A stretch of DNA of 64,000 nucleotides from Paracoccus aurantiacus (lineage in GTDB: Bacteria; Pseudomonadota; Alphaproteobacteria; Rhodobacterales; Rhodobacteraceae), in the NCBI RefSeq assembly GCF_007993065.1, contig NZ_VOPL01000004.1, positions 62,001-126,000 on the forward strand, given 5' to 3'. Position 1 is the stretch's first letter. The number at the start of each line of letters is the position of its first letter. Below the pieces are notes generated by a model. The model worked only from the letters and a program-made list of their open reading frames with translations. It was not told where the DNA came from and did not search any database. The position numbers and the translations under genes are program-made. Positions 44,753-54,672 of the stretch are shown one piece after another.

Positions 44753-45493
44753 TCAGATACAGCGACCACCATCGACCTCCATCGCGACGCCCGTAATCAT
44801 CGACGCCTCGTCCGAGGCAAGAAAACAGGCCGCATTGCCCATATCCTCGGGCGTGGAAAAGCGCCCCATCGGAATAGTGGACAGAAATTTTGCTCGCATT
44901 TCGGGCGTATCCTCGCCCATGAAGCTGCTCAGAAGCGGCGTCTCGCCAGCGACGGGGTTCAGCGCGTTCACCCGCACGCCGAAAGGTGCCAATTCGACCG
45001 CCATGGCGCGCGTTGCCGTGATGACCCAGCCTTTTGAAGCATTATACCAGTTAAGCCGCGGCCGGGGAGAGACACCTGCTGTCGAGGCGATGTTAACGAT
45101 GGAGCCTGATTTCTGTGCCTTCATCTGCGGCACGATAATTCGCGCTGCAAGGTAGATCGACTTGCAGTTGACAGCCATGACGCGGTCGAAATCTGCCTCG
45201 GATACCTCTTCCATCGCGGCGGGAAGATGCGTCACACCGGCATTGTTAACGAGAATGTCGATACGCCCGCGCGCCGCAAGGGCCGCCTCTGCCATCGCGC
45301 GCACGCCGTCTTCGCTGGCGACATTGGCGGAGACTGCGATTCCGTCGATTTCATCGGCAATTGCGGCGGCCGCCTCGGCATTGATGTCGGCGACGATCAC
45401 GCGTGCCCCCTCGGACGCGAATTTCCGTGCAATGCCGGACCCGAAGCCAGATCCCGCACCTGTCACAATCGCGGTCTTGTCGGCCAGTCTCAT
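44753..45493 (-). CDS. SDR family oxidoreductase
   Basis: A 246-residue classical short-chain dehydrogenase with TGAGSGFGSG Rossmann motif, NNAG (VNNAGVTH), catalytic Ser in NIASTAG and YNASK. Sequence is typical of glucose or 3-oxoacyl-type reductases, but substrate is undetermined. Start 45493 (MRLADKTAIVTG) is chosen since the 24-residue extension has no similarity. It is upstream of, and six bases from, the peptidase gene on the same strand, possibly one operon. Confidence 0.9.
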   Translation of the reverse strand: MRLADKTAIVTGAGSGFGSGIARKFASEGARVIVADINAEAAAAIADEIDGIAVSANVASEDGVRAMAEAALAARGRIDILVNNAGVTHLPAAMEEVSEADFDRVMAVNCKSIYLAARIIVPQMKAQKSGSIVNIASTAGVSPRPRLNWYNASKGWVITATRAMAVELAPFGVRVNALNPVAGETPLLSSFMGEDTPEMRAKFLSTIPMGRFSTPEDMGNAACFLASDEASMITGVAMEVDGGRCI

Positions 45494-45601
45494 GCGTCTA
45501 TCCCCGTTTTTCCCGTCGCTTGAAATGTGAACGCGGACCCGAAAAAGGGCAAGCCTGCACACCATCCATGCGCATCGCCAGCGTATCCGGCGACAAATCT
45601 G

Positions 45602-46645
45602 TCAGCCCCGGTCCACGCAGACCTGCTGAAGCGAAATCCAGTCGCGTTCGCTCAATGTCGGGGGGTAGGGCTGGGTGCGGAACGGGTCGGATTCGGTCAG
45701 CGCAACCGGCGCTGCGACGCCGCCCGGCAAGCTTTCCGCGTAAGGCGTTGTCGGAACCTTGGCGGCAGCAAAGCCCCTCAGCAGAACCTGATCGGAAGGG
45801 CGGGTTACAGGCTGAGACAGCAGTTCCTCGCCGAAGCCATGCAGCGCGTCGCTGGAAAGCTTTCCGCGCGTCAGCAGCATCAGGATCGCCGGAAACGAGA
45901 CATGATCCATCGCGACCTGCAAGGGATCCGCGGCCTCCGCCCCAAGCCTTGCCGACAGCATGTGACCGGCAAGCGCGTCAGGTGTTTCCTGGCGCGCGAT
46001 AAGGGCATTGTCGACCAGCATCAGGTTGCCCGGCAGCATCAGTGCGCCTTCCAGGCCATCACGAAGCACCGCGATGCGGGCATCCGGGGCAAGACCCACG
46101 CGCTGTGCGAGATGGCGCAGGGCAGGGGCCGCTGCCGGATCGTTGCATGGCGCCCCGGTCGAGCGGCTCATATCGCTGAGGATGCCAAGCCCGATCTCCT
46201 CCCGCTCGGCAGCGGGGGTGATGCGCGCCGCATGGCCGCGCAGCGCGTCGGGCAGCCAGATCACTGCGGCAAGCAGCATGGCTGCGGCGGCGGCAAGGGT
46301 CACGCCACCGCGCAGCCGTCCCGGATGCGCACGACGTGCGGCAATGGCGGACTGAACCCGGCTGATCGCGTCGATCATCCACTGATCGTCGATCTCCAGC
46401 GCTTCGCGCGAATCGTCGTCCTGCGCGGCGACTGGCACGAAAATGGCGGGCATCACGCCGGGATTGACGCGCTTGACCGCCGGCAAGGACCAATGCGCGA
46501 GCGGTGCATCGGATTTCGGATCTGAGATGATAAGCGTTGCCTCGCCCACAGAAACAACGACTTCGCGCAGTTGCGCGTCTGGCGATGCGCGCCAGCTGCC
46601 CGGCGCTTCGAGCCGTTGAAACTGCTTCAGCGCGGTGGAACGCAT
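45602..46645 (-). CDS. Membrane protein with a degenerate M48 metallopeptidase-like domain
   Basis: The 347-residue protein has no obvious name. A single membrane segment lies at about 112-131 (GGVTLAAAAAMLLAAVIWL). The part after it resembles the M48 peptidase domain: LPGNLMLVDNALI (203-215) aligns with the usual LPGG..v..gLl and TPDALAGHMLSARLG (221-235) with DELAGVLAHELGH. At the metal site Ser231, Ala232 and Gly235 stand where His, Glu and His belong, so it cannot bind zinc by that motif. I infer a pseudopeptidase. It lies downstream of rpoH on the same strand, 51 bases apart. Confidence 0.72.
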   Translation of the reverse strand: MRSTALKQFQRLEAPGSWRASPDAQLREVVVSVGEATLIISDPKSDAPLAHWSLPAVKRVNPGVMPAIFVPVAAQDDDSREALEIDDQWMIDAISRVQSAIAARRAHPGRLRGGVTLAAAAAMLLAAVIWLPDALRGHAARITPAAEREEIGLGILSDMSRSTGAPCNDPAAAPALRHLAQRVGLAPDARIAVLRDGLEGALMLPGNLMLVDNALIARQETPDALAGHMLSARLGAEAADPLQVAMDHVSFPAILMLLTRGKLSSDALHGFGEELLSQPVTRPSDQVLLRGFAAAKVPTTPYAESLPGGVAAPVALTESDPFRTQPYPPTLSERDWISLQQVCVDRG

Positions 46646-46696
46646 CCTGATCTGCCCGTTAAAGTCGCGTCAGAATGGGCCGCGCAGGCATCGGCG

Positions 46697-47602
46697 TCAA
46701 TCACTGGCGCCGATTGCCATGCCCTTGTCGCGTGCGAGGTCGCGCATACGGCTTTGCAGCTTTTCGAAGGCGCGCACCTCGATCTGACGGATACGCTCGC
46801 GCGAAACCTCGTAACGCTCCGAAAGGTCTTCAAGCGTCAGCGGATCGTCACGAAGCCGGCGCTCCATCAGAATGTCCTTTTCACGGTCGTTCAGCACATC
46901 CATTGCGCTAATCAGCATTTCGCGGCGGGTGTCGAGTTCTTCGCTTTCGGCATAGGCATCGGCCTGATTGGCGTCCTCGTCCTCCAGCCAGTCCTGCCAT
47001 TGCGCGGTCGATTCGCCGTCGCCCGACCCGACAGTCGCGTTAAGCGAGGCATCGGAACCGGCCATGCGGCGGTTCATGTCGATGACCTCCTGTTCGGTCA
47101 CATTCAGGTCGTTGGCGATACGGGCGACGTTTTCGGGGCGCAGATCGCCTTCCTCCAGCGCGCCGATGCGGTTCTTCGCCTTGCGCAGATTGAAGAACAG
47201 CTTCTTCTGGCCCGAGGTCGTGCCCATCTTCACAAGCGACCATGATCGCAGGATATATTCCTGGATCGAGGCGCGGATCCACCACATCGCATAGGTCGCC
47301 AGCCGGAAGCCCTTTTCCGGGTCGAAGCGCTTCACAGCCTGCATGAGCCCGACATTGGCTTCGGAAATAACCTCGGCCTGGGGCAGGCCATAGCCGCGAT
47401 AGCCCATGGCGATCTTGGCGGCCAGACGCAGGTGCGAGGTCACCAGCTTGTGCGCAGCCTCGCTGTCTTCGTGGTCGGTCCATGCCTTTGCCAGCATGTA
47501 TTCTTCTTCGGGTTCCAGCAGCGGGAACTTGCGGATTTCCTGAAGATAGCGATTCATGCCCTGTTCGGGGCTGGGCGCGGGAAGGTTCGTGTAATTTGCC
47601 AT
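46697..47602 (-). CDS. rpoH: RNA polymerase sigma-32 (heat-shock) factor
   Basis: A 301-residue sigma factor of the RpoH group: the N-terminal YTNLPAPSPEQGMNRYLQEI, region 2.4 DLATYAMWWIRASIQEYILRS split here only by function, the RpoH box region GQKKLFFNLRKAKNRI and the region 4.2 VSRERIRQIEVRAFEKL. It directs heat-shock and oxidative-stress promoters. Start 47602 is used: GAGGA lies seven bases upstream; an in-frame upstream extension of 81 codons is antisense to rluD. Paralogues may exist elsewhere, as in many alphaproteobacteria. Confidence 0.95.
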   Translation of the reverse strand: MANYTNLPAPSPEQGMNRYLQEIRKFPLLEPEEEYMLAKAWTDHEDSEAAHKLVTSHLRLAAKIAMGYRGYGLPQAEVISEANVGLMQAVKRFDPEKGFRLATYAMWWIRASIQEYILRSWSLVKMGTTSGQKKLFFNLRKAKNRIGALEEGDLRPENVARIANDLNVTEQEVIDMNRRMAGSDASLNATVGSGDGESTAQWQDWLEDEDANQADAYAESEELDTRREMLISAMDVLNDREKDILMERRLRDDPLTLEDLSERYEVSRERIRQIEVRAFEKLQSRMRDLARDKGMAIGASD

Positions 47603-47621
47603 GTGCTGTCCTCTCGACGGA

Positions 47622-48668
47622 TCAACGCGATTGTGATGTGCCAGTTCCGCGCAGGCTGGCAAGCAGGTCCTGCATGTCTGCAGGCAATGGGGACGTGAAT
47701 TCCAGTTCGGCACCGCTGACGGGATGTGCAAAGCCCAGACGGGCTGCATGAAGGGCCTGGCGCGGGAAGTTCTGAACCGATTGGGCGGCATCGCCAAGGG
47801 CGCGGGCCGATGCCTTTCTGGCACCACCATAGACGGGATCGCCAATCAGGCCAAGGCCGGCATGGGCCATGTGAACGCGGATTTGATGCGTGCGTCCGGT
47901 TTCCAGCCGGCATTCGACCAGCATCGCGCTTGGCGGGGCGCCGAATTCCTCCAGCAACCGGGCGCGGGTCACGGCGTGCCGGCCACGCTCGCCGTCGAAG
48001 AATACCGCCTGCTTCTGTCTGTCGCCAGGATGACGGTCGAGGCGAGAGCTGATTCTCAGCACACCCCCCGGTTCGAAACTGACTCCGCGCGTGCCGCGAA
48101 GGCGCGGATCGGACGGGTCGATCACACCATGGGCAAGCGCAAGATAGGCGCGGTCGGCGCTGTGCGCCTCGAACTGCGCAGCAAGGCCGTGATGTGCGCG
48201 ATCGGACTTCGCAGCGACCAGCAGGCCCGATGTGTCCTTGTCGATGCGGTGGACGATGCCGGGACGCGCCTCGCCCCCGATGCCGGAAAGATCGCCCGCG
48301 CAATGATGCAGAAGCGCGTTGACCAACGTGCCGTCGGGGCTGCCCGGCGCGGGATGGACGACCATGCCGGCGGGCTTGTCGATGACAATCAGGTCATCGT
48401 CCTCAAAAACCACGTTCAAAGGGATATTCTGCGGCAGCGTATCGACCGGGGCGGCGGCTGGCAGAACGATCCTGAAGACCTGACCGGGGCTGACGCGGGT
48501 CTTCGGGGTGGTGACCGGGCCATTATTCTCATCTGAAACGGCGCCGTCGGCGATCAGACGCGACAGGCGAGAGCGTGACAATGCGGCTTCTTGTGGCGCA
48601 AGATCGGCAAGCGCTTTATCAAGGCGCTCGTTCACGCCTTCCGGGATGGTCAGGATCAGTTCACTCAT
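47622..48668 (-). CDS. rluD: 23S rRNA pseudouridine synthase, RluD/RluA family
   Basis: A 348-residue enzyme with an S4 domain (ERLDKALADLAPQEAALSRSRL) and the RluA catalytic domain: IDKPAGMVVHPAPG, catalytic Asp in GIVHRIDKDTSGLLVAAK, and the H-x-IR-x-H...HIRVHMAHAGL region. RluD modifies 23S rRNA positions 1911, 1915 and 1917 and is important for ribosome assembly. Its start codon shares two bases with the start of the divergent gene. Stop lies 20 bases before the rpoH start on the same strand, so they could be co-transcribed. Confidence 0.93.
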   Translation of the reverse strand: MSELILTIPEGVNERLDKALADLAPQEAALSRSRLSRLIADGAVSDENNGPVTTPKTRVSPGQVFRIVLPAAAPVDTLPQNIPLNVVFEDDDLIVIDKPAGMVVHPAPGSPDGTLVNALLHHCAGDLSGIGGEARPGIVHRIDKDTSGLLVAAKSDRAHHGLAAQFEAHSADRAYLALAHGVIDPSDPRLRGTRGVSFEPGGVLRISSRLDRHPGDRQKQAVFFDGERGRHAVTRARLLEEFGAPPSAMLVECRLETGRTHQIRVHMAHAGLGLIGDPVYGGARKASARALGDAAQSVQNFPRQALHAARLGFAHPVSGAELEFTSPLPADMQDLLASLRGTGTSQSR

Positions 48669-48981
48669 GAAGCGCCAGATAGATCATGTTGACGTTCAGG
48701 GCGAGCCGGTTCCGCATCTGCGTTTCCTGAAGCTGATGGTTGGCGGGCTTGCCGTGGCGATGGTGCTGGGTCTGGCAGCCATTGTCGCGATCCTGTGGAT
48801 CAGGCTGAACTCGCCCGTCCTGCCAGAGCTGCCGGATACGGTCGCGCTTCCCAGTGGCAGTGCTGCGCGCGCTGTTACCTTCAGCGAAGAACGCCTGATC
48901 GTCGTCACCGACAAGGACGAATTGCTGATATATGGCAGGGACGGCGCGCTGGAAAAGCAGATCAGACTGGATCAGCCCTGA
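48667..48981 (+). CDS. Small single-pass membrane protein (DUF6476-like)
   Basis: A 104-residue protein with a short N-terminal tail (HLRFLKLMVGG), one membrane helix (about 29-47: LAVAMVLGLAAIVAILWI) and a periplasmic beta-rich end (LPDTVALPSGSAARAVTFS...DELLIYG). It resembles a family (DUF6476) of such proteins in Rhodobacteraceae; function unknown. The ATG at 48667 shares two bases with the opposite rluD start, an unusual arrangement that leaves no room for a normal divergent promoter, so a later start is possible. Overlaps ubiK by ten bases at the 3' end. Confidence 0.78.
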   Translation: MKRQIDHVDVQGEPVPHLRFLKLMVGGLAVAMVLGLAAIVAILWIRLNSPVLPELPDTVALPSGSAARAVTFSEERLIVVTDKDELLIYGRDGALEKQIRLDQP

Positions 48982-49232
48982 CTGCCGCCACGCTGTGCCG
49001 CCTCAAGCGCATCAAGGCGTGCCTTCAATTCGGCATTCTCGGTGCGCGCCTTGATCGCCATATCGCGCACGGCGTCGAATTCCTCGCGCGTCACCAGATC
49101 ACGTTCCGCCAGCCAGCGGTCGATCCACGAATTGAACGCGTTTTCCGCCTCGGACTTGGCGCCCTGCGCCACGCCCATCGCATTCGTCATCATCCGTGAC
49201 ATGTCGTCGAAGAACTTGTTTTGCGAGGACAT
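48972..49232 (-). CDS. ubiK: Ubiquinone biosynthesis accessory factor UbiK (BMFP family)
   Basis: An 86-residue protein with a conserved opening (NKFFDDMSRMMTNAMGVAQ) and C-terminal coiled coil (REEFDAVRDMAIKARTENAELKARLDALEA begins near residue 49). The UbiK/BMFP family binds membranes and assists the UbiJ-UbiK complex in late ubiquinone steps; in pathogens related proteins induce virulence. GGAGGG lies at the right distance upstream of 49232. It converges with the membrane-protein gene, overlapping it by ten bases. Confidence 0.88.
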   Translation of the reverse strand: MSSQNKFFDDMSRMMTNAMGVAQGAKSEAENAFNSWIDRWLAERDLVTREEFDAVRDMAIKARTENAELKARLDALEAAQRGGSQG

Positions 49233-49341
49233 ATGTCCCTCCAATCAGGGGTTTCGTCCTATATGGGGCAGGTCGCTTCCGTGTTCAATGTTGACACCGG
49301 GACGATGACGGCTAGCGTGCGCGCGCAACCAGAGGACCGCC

Positions 49342-50202
49342 ATGATCCCCTTCCCCGATATCTCGCCTGTCATCTTCACCATCCCCGTCGGCGAGGGCCT
49401 TCCGATCCGCTGGTATGCGGTCGCCTATCTTGTCGGACTTGTGCTGGGGGCATGGGCGGTCTGGAAGCTGATGAAATCCGACCGGATATGGGGCGACGGC
49501 GCGCCGATGCGTCCCGATCAGGTCGAGGATCTGCTGACCTGGATCATCGGCGGGGTCATCATCGGGGGCCGGCTGGGGTTTGTGCTGTTCTATGAGCCGC
49601 AGCTTTACCTTGCTGACCCGCTTGCGATCCTGAAGGTCTGGCAGGGCGGCATGTCATTTCATGGCGGCTTTACCGGGGTGGTCATCGCGGCCTGGCTTTG
49701 GGCGCGGCGAAACGCGGTCGCGCCGCTGCGCCTTGCGGATGCACTGGCGGTTGCCGCGCCGATCGGGCTGTTCTTTGGCAGGATCGCCAATTTCATCAAT
49801 GCAGAGCTGTGGGGCCGCCCGACCGATCTGCCTTGGGGCGTGATCTTTCCGGGCGATGCCGCACAGACCTGCCCCGGCATCACCGGTTCATGCGCGCGCC
49901 ACCCCAGTCAGCTTTACGAGGCCGCGCTGGAGGGCTTGTTGCTGGGCCTCGTCCTGTTCCTGCTGGTCAGGCGCGGCGGGTTGCGGCGCCCCGGCCTTCT
50001 GCTGGGGGTGTTTCTGGCCGGATATGCCTGCGCGCGGATTTTTGTCGAATTCTTCCGCGTGGCCGACGCGCAGTTCATCACCGCGGATAATCCGCTCGGG
50101 CGCGTGGCGCTGGGGATGAGCATGGGCCAGCTTCTGTCGCTGCCCATGCTGGCGCTTGGCATTTTCTTCATCTTCCGCGCGATCCGCCTGCCGGCCCGAT
50201 GA
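49342..50202 (+). CDS. lgt: Prolipoprotein diacylglyceryl transferase
   Basis: Lgt attaches diacylglycerol to the lipobox cysteine of prelipoproteins. The 286-residue inner-membrane protein has about seven hydrophobic segments and the family signature [16 protein letters not shown] (146-161) with Arg147, Asn150 and Glu155, plus His107 in MSFHGGF and a C-terminal ARIFVEFFR region. Several lipoproteins in this window are its presumed substrates. First gene of lgt-midA-pgeF; its stop overlaps the next start (ATGA). Confidence 0.95.
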   Translation: MIPFPDISPVIFTIPVGEGLPIRWYAVAYLVGLVLGAWAVWKLMKSDRIWGDGAPMRPDQVEDLLTWIIGGVIIGGRLGFVLFYEPQLYLADPLAILKVWQGGMSFHGGFTGVVIAAWLWARRNAVAPLRLADALAVAAPIGLFFGRIANFINAELWGRPTDLPWGVIFPGDAAQTCPGITGSCARHPSQLYEAALEGLLLGLVLFLLVRRGGLRRPGLLLGVFLAGYACARIFVEFFRVADAQFITADNPLGRVALGMSMGQLLSLPMLALGIFFIFRAIRLPAR

Positions 50203-51293
50203 ACAGGCTGGGCCAGTTCATCGCGGACGAGATCCGCAGCTCCGGGCCGATCTCGGTCGCGCGGTATATGGAACTTTGCCTGCTGCATCCCGACTACGGG
50301 TATTACACGACCCGCGATCCATTCGGCAGCGCGGGCGACTTCATCACCGCGCCAGAGATCAGCCAGATTTTCGGCGAACTGTTGGGTCTGTTTCTGGCGC
50401 AGGCCTGGATCGATCAGGGCGCGCCGCAACGCTTTGCGCTTTCGGAGATCGGGCCGGGTCGCGGCACATTGATGGCAGATGCGATGCGCGCGATGCGTGT
50501 CGTGCCGGGCATGGCCGACGCGGCGGAGCCTTACCTTATCGAAGCATCGCCGCACCTGCGCAGTATGCAGCAGGATCGTCTGGGCAATGTCACCCATCTC
50601 GACACTGTAGCTGACCTCCCCGAAGCGCCGCTTTTCCTGATCGCGAACGAGTTCCTGGACGCGCTGCCGATCCATCAGTTCCAGAAAGGCCCCGACGGCT
50701 GGGCAGAGCGTCTGATCGGATTGCAGGATGGCGGCCTGTCTTTCGGGCTTGGGCCTGTCATGCCGCTTGATCTGCTAGGCCCGGAGGGCTGTGTGATCGA
50801 GCGTTGCCCCACAGCCGTCAATGTCGTTGACGAAATCGCGGCGCGGATCGCGGCGCATGGCGGGGTTGCCTTGCTGGTGGATTATGGCGGCTGGAACGGG
50901 CAGGGCGACACGTTTCAGGCGCTTGCCGATCATCGTTCGGTCGATCCGCTGGCCAACCCCGGCGCTGCCGACCTGACCGCCCATGTCGATTTCGCCCCCT
51001 TGGCATCTGCCGCCCGCGCGCGCGGATGTGCCGTTGGCTATACGACGCAGGGCGCGCTTCTGCAGGCGCTCGGGATCGAGGCGCGGGCGTCGCGGCTGAG
51101 CGCGGCCGGCGATAAAGGCGTGGCTATGGCAGCGAGGCGCTTGACCCACGAGACGGAAATGGGACAGTTGTTCAAGGCGCTTGCAATCTGGCCCGAGACT
51201 GCCCCGCCGCCCGCCGGCTTTCTCGCCATGAGGGGCGCTGAGGCTGTCATGCCTGCCGATAGACCGACTGCGCACACAGAAACGGGACGATGA
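50199..51293 (+). CDS. MidA/NDUFAF7-family SAM-dependent methyltransferase
   Basis: A 364-residue methyltransferase of the NDUFAF7/MidA (DUF185) family. It has [21 protein letters not shown] near the start, the SAM site [14 protein letters not shown], and [16 protein letters not shown]. The human member dimethylates an arginine of a complex I subunit during assembly; in bacteria a role in complex I assembly is plausible but unproven. ATGA overlaps with both neighbours, so lgt-midA-pgeF are one operon. Confidence 0.9.
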   Translation: MNRLGQFIADEIRSSGPISVARYMELCLLHPDYGYYTTRDPFGSAGDFITAPEISQIFGELLGLFLAQAWIDQGAPQRFALSEIGPGRGTLMADAMRAMRVVPGMADAAEPYLIEASPHLRSMQQDRLGNVTHLDTVADLPEAPLFLIANEFLDALPIHQFQKGPDGWAERLIGLQDGGLSFGLGPVMPLDLLGPEGCVIERCPTAVNVVDEIAARIAAHGGVALLVDYGGWNGQGDTFQALADHRSVDPLANPGAADLTAHVDFAPLASAARARGCAVGYTTQGALLQALGIEARASRLSAAGDKGVAMAARRLTHETEMGQLFKALAIWPETAPPPAGFLAMRGAEAVMPADRPTAHTETGR

Positions 51294-52060
51294 GATTGAC
51301 GCTGGAAATTCTGACCCATCCCCTGCTGGACGACGTCCGGCACGGCTTCTTCACGCGCAAGGGTGGTGCCAGTTCGGGGCTGTATGCCGGGCTGAATTGC
51401 GGCCGGGGATCGAACGACCAGCGTGACGTTGTCGAAACGAATCGCGCCCGCGTCGCCGAGGCGATGGGTGTGGCCCATGACCGGCTTCTCGGTGTTCATC
51501 AGGTGCATTCGGCCGATGTGAAGATCATCACCGCCGCTCCCGACGATGCTTCGCCGCATGATGCCAAAGCCGATGCGATGGTGACGAATGTGCCGGGGCT
51601 AGCAATTTCCGTGCTGACTGCAGATTGCCAGCCGGTGCTGCTGGCCGATCCGGCTGCGGGCGTGATCGGTGCGGCCCATGCCGGTTGGCGCGGCGCGCTT
51701 GGCGGCGTGCTGGAGGCGACGGTCGATGGGATGCGCGGACTTGGCGCGCAGGACATCAAGGCGGTGATCGGGCCGACCATTTCTCAGCGGGCCTATGAGG
51801 TAAGCTGGGATTTCATGGAGACGTTTACCGCCGACGACCCCGATCATGAGCGCTTCTTTTCGGGTGGCCCGAATGACCGCCCGATGTTCGATCTGCCCGG
51901 CTTCGGGCTGATGCGGCTTCGCGAGGCAGGTGTCGATGCCGCATGGATCGGGCATTGCACATATGCGGACCCGGATCGCTTCTTCTCATATCGCAGAACG
52001 ACCCATCGCGCCGAGGCGGATTACGGTCGTCTGATCTCGGCCATTGCCTTGCCGGGCTGA
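51290..52060 (+). CDS. pgeF: PgeF/YfiH laccase-domain protein (peptidoglycan editing or purine nucleosidase)
   Basis: A 256-residue protein of the YfiH/PgeF (DUF152) family with the metal-binding motifs HQVHSADV (His), TADCQPVLLAD (Cys) and AAHAGWRGAL (His), forming a copper or zinc site. YfiH/PgeF prevents incorporation of wrong amino acids into UDP-MurNAc peptides in E. coli, and homologues act as purine nucleoside phosphorylases/adenosine deaminases. ATG overlaps the previous stop. Converges with the Lrp gene. Confidence 0.9.
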   Translation: MRLTLEILTHPLLDDVRHGFFTRKGGASSGLYAGLNCGRGSNDQRDVVETNRARVAEAMGVAHDRLLGVHQVHSADVKIITAAPDDASPHDAKADAMVTNVPGLAISVLTADCQPVLLADPAAGVIGAAHAGWRGALGGVLEATVDGMRGLGAQDIKAVIGPTISQRAYEVSWDFMETFTADDPDHERFFSGGPNDRPMFDLPGFGLMRLREAGVDAAWIGHCTYADPDRFFSYRRTTHRAEADYGRLISAIALPG

Positions 52061-52081
52061 CGGAAGCGACGATTCCCAGCG

Positions 52082-52576
52082 TCAGCGACCGCCCGCGGTT
52101 TCATGTTCCGCGAAGGGCACGCCCGGCTCATCCTTGGCGCAGCGTATGACCAGCGATGTCTTGACCGATGCGACATTGGGCGCAGAGGTCAGCCGGTCGG
52201 TCAGGAAGTGCTGAAAGCTTGGCAGATCGGGCGCGACGCATTTCAGGATGAAGTCGATCTCGCCGTTCAGCATGTGGCATTCGCGAACGAACGGCCATGC
52301 GCGCGCACGCTCTTCAAACGCGGCGAGGTCTTTTTCGGACTGGCTGTGCAGGCGCACCATCGCGAAGACCTGCACCTCGAATCCCAGCGAGCGGGGGTCG
52401 ACTTCGGCATGGAATCCACGGATATATCCGCCTTCTTCCAGCACGCGGACGCGGCGCAGGCATGGAGGCGCTGAAATGCCGACCCGGCGCGCCAGCTCGA
52501 CATTGGTCATTCGCCCATCGGCCTGAAGCTCTGCAAGTATCTTGCGGTCGATCTCGTCAAGCTTCGGGCCTTGCAT
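52082..52576 (-). CDS. Lrp/AsnC family transcriptional regulator
   Basis: A 164-residue feast/famine regulator: an N-terminal helix-turn-helix (DEIDRKILAELQADGRMTNVE, RVGISAPPCLRRVRVLE) and a C-terminal RAM amino-acid-binding domain (HSQSEKDLAAFEERARAWPFV). The ligand is probably an amino acid; target genes are unknown because the usual divergent partner is trxB here. Start 52576 follows AGGAAATGAC. Convergent with pgeF. Confidence 0.93.
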   Translation of the reverse strand: MQGPKLDEIDRKILAELQADGRMTNVELARRVGISAPPCLRRVRVLEEGGYIRGFHAEVDPRSLGFEVQVFAMVRLHSQSEKDLAAFEERARAWPFVRECHMLNGEIDFILKCVAPDLPSFQHFLTDRLTSAPNVASVKTSLVIRCAKDEPGVPFAEHETAGGR

Positions 52577-52695
52577 GTCATTTCCTGTGTTCAGATTGCG
52601 CGAACTTACACCTGCCCCATGTTCCACGCAATAATGTTTCGCGCGCTGTGCCGCCGGTCAGGAAAGCGGTGAACCACACGGCACGGGGGAATTGA

Positions 52696-53748
<1,053 letters not shown>

Positions 53749-53782
53749 GCCGGTGGGCCGCCGGATAGATGTCGATGACAGT

Positions 53783-54256
53783 ATGCAAAGCGGCTATGGC
53801 TACGAGCTGAGCGCGCGAACCGGCCGGGATTTCGACGAGGGCTTCGACCCCGATCTGACCCCGGCCGAGATGCTGAAGCTAGGCGTTTTCGGCGGCTGCT
53901 ACATGACGGATTGCCGCGATGAGTTTCCGGCGGCCTGGTTCAAGGATGCGAAGCTTTCGCCCGGAAAAGCGGACCCGTCGCTGAATTATTTTGGCATCAA
54001 TGCCAGTCAGCCTTTGTCGGAATGGCGGCGCAAGGGCTGGCTGCATCAGGACGATCCGCGCGGCTGGTTCCAGTGGTATTGCCGGTATTATCTGGGTCGC
54101 CGCCACGACGATGATGACCGTCAGATCTCACGCTGGCGCGGCATTCGCCGCCATGTCGGCCAGCTTCGCAAAGCCTGTGATGCCGGTGATCTGTTTTGCC
54201 GCCCGCGCCAGCGGCAGGCCTTGCTTCACTGGGCCTATGACAGCAGGAAGATCTAG
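53783..54256 (+). CDS. Conserved hypothetical protein
   Basis: A 157-residue protein I cannot assign to a function. It has a clear composition: TPAEMLKLGVFGGCYMTDCR, then LNYFGINASQPLSEWRRKGW and HQDDPRGWFQWYCRYYLG, followed by a basic, Arg-rich end. Such patterns look like a conserved alphaproteobacterial family that I have seen only as hypothetical. Start is uncertain: ATG 53783 or GTG 53753 (immediately after trxB). Position next to trxB and two conserved Cys (Cys39, Cys44 by the ATG numbering) suggest nothing certain. Confidence 0.72.
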   Translation: MQSGYGYELSARTGRDFDEGFDPDLTPAEMLKLGVFGGCYMTDCRDEFPAAWFKDAKLSPGKADPSLNYFGINASQPLSEWRRKGWLHQDDPRGWFQWYCRYYLGRRHDDDDRQISRWRGIRRHVGQLRKACDAGDLFCRPRQRQALLHWAYDSRKI

Positions 54257-54357
54257 CGCCGCTCTCATCGCGACGCGCGGAGCTACCCCCACATTCTTAC
54301 GGTCAAACGCGCCGCTGAACGATCGCCGTCACAGGTTCGGGACTGGCCGCCCCGCTC

Positions 54358-54672
54358 TCACGGGCACTCAAACCCTTTGGCGTCCCAGCTTTCTCCATCG
54401 CCCGCGCGGTCACTTGCATCTTTCCCGGAAAACCACGCGCTCGCGAACAGACTGTCCGAGGCACTGAGCGTCGCGGCAATCGGGGCAAGGTCGCGGCGCG
54501 AACGGATGACACGCGCGCCCTCTGTCTGTGTCCCGTCCGGCATGGCGATCGCGTCGTTCGGCACGATGAACAGGTGCCCGCCCGAGGTCTGGCGTGCGGC
54601 CTTTAGCGTTACCCGAAGCGCAGGCGACGCGGGTGAAGGGTCGATGACGTAGATGAGGACATCTTCGCTCAT
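54358..54672 (-). CDS. Hypothetical protein coupled to the metzincin-like gene
   Basis: A 104-residue soluble protein without a recognised domain; VLIYVIDPSPASPALRVTL and GGHLFIVPNDAIAMPD suggest a beta-rich fold, and there are no membrane segments or signal peptide. Its ATG overlaps the stop of the metzincin-like gene by four bases (ATGA), so the pair is co-translated; the small size and coupling are suggestive of an accessory or inhibitor, but that is a guess. I found no paralogue in the window. Confidence 0.65.
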   Translation of the reverse strand: MSEDVLIYVIDPSPASPALRVTLKAARQTSGGHLFIVPNDAIAMPDGTQTEGARVIRSRRDLAPIAATLSASDSLFASAWFSGKDASDRAGDGESWDAKGFECP

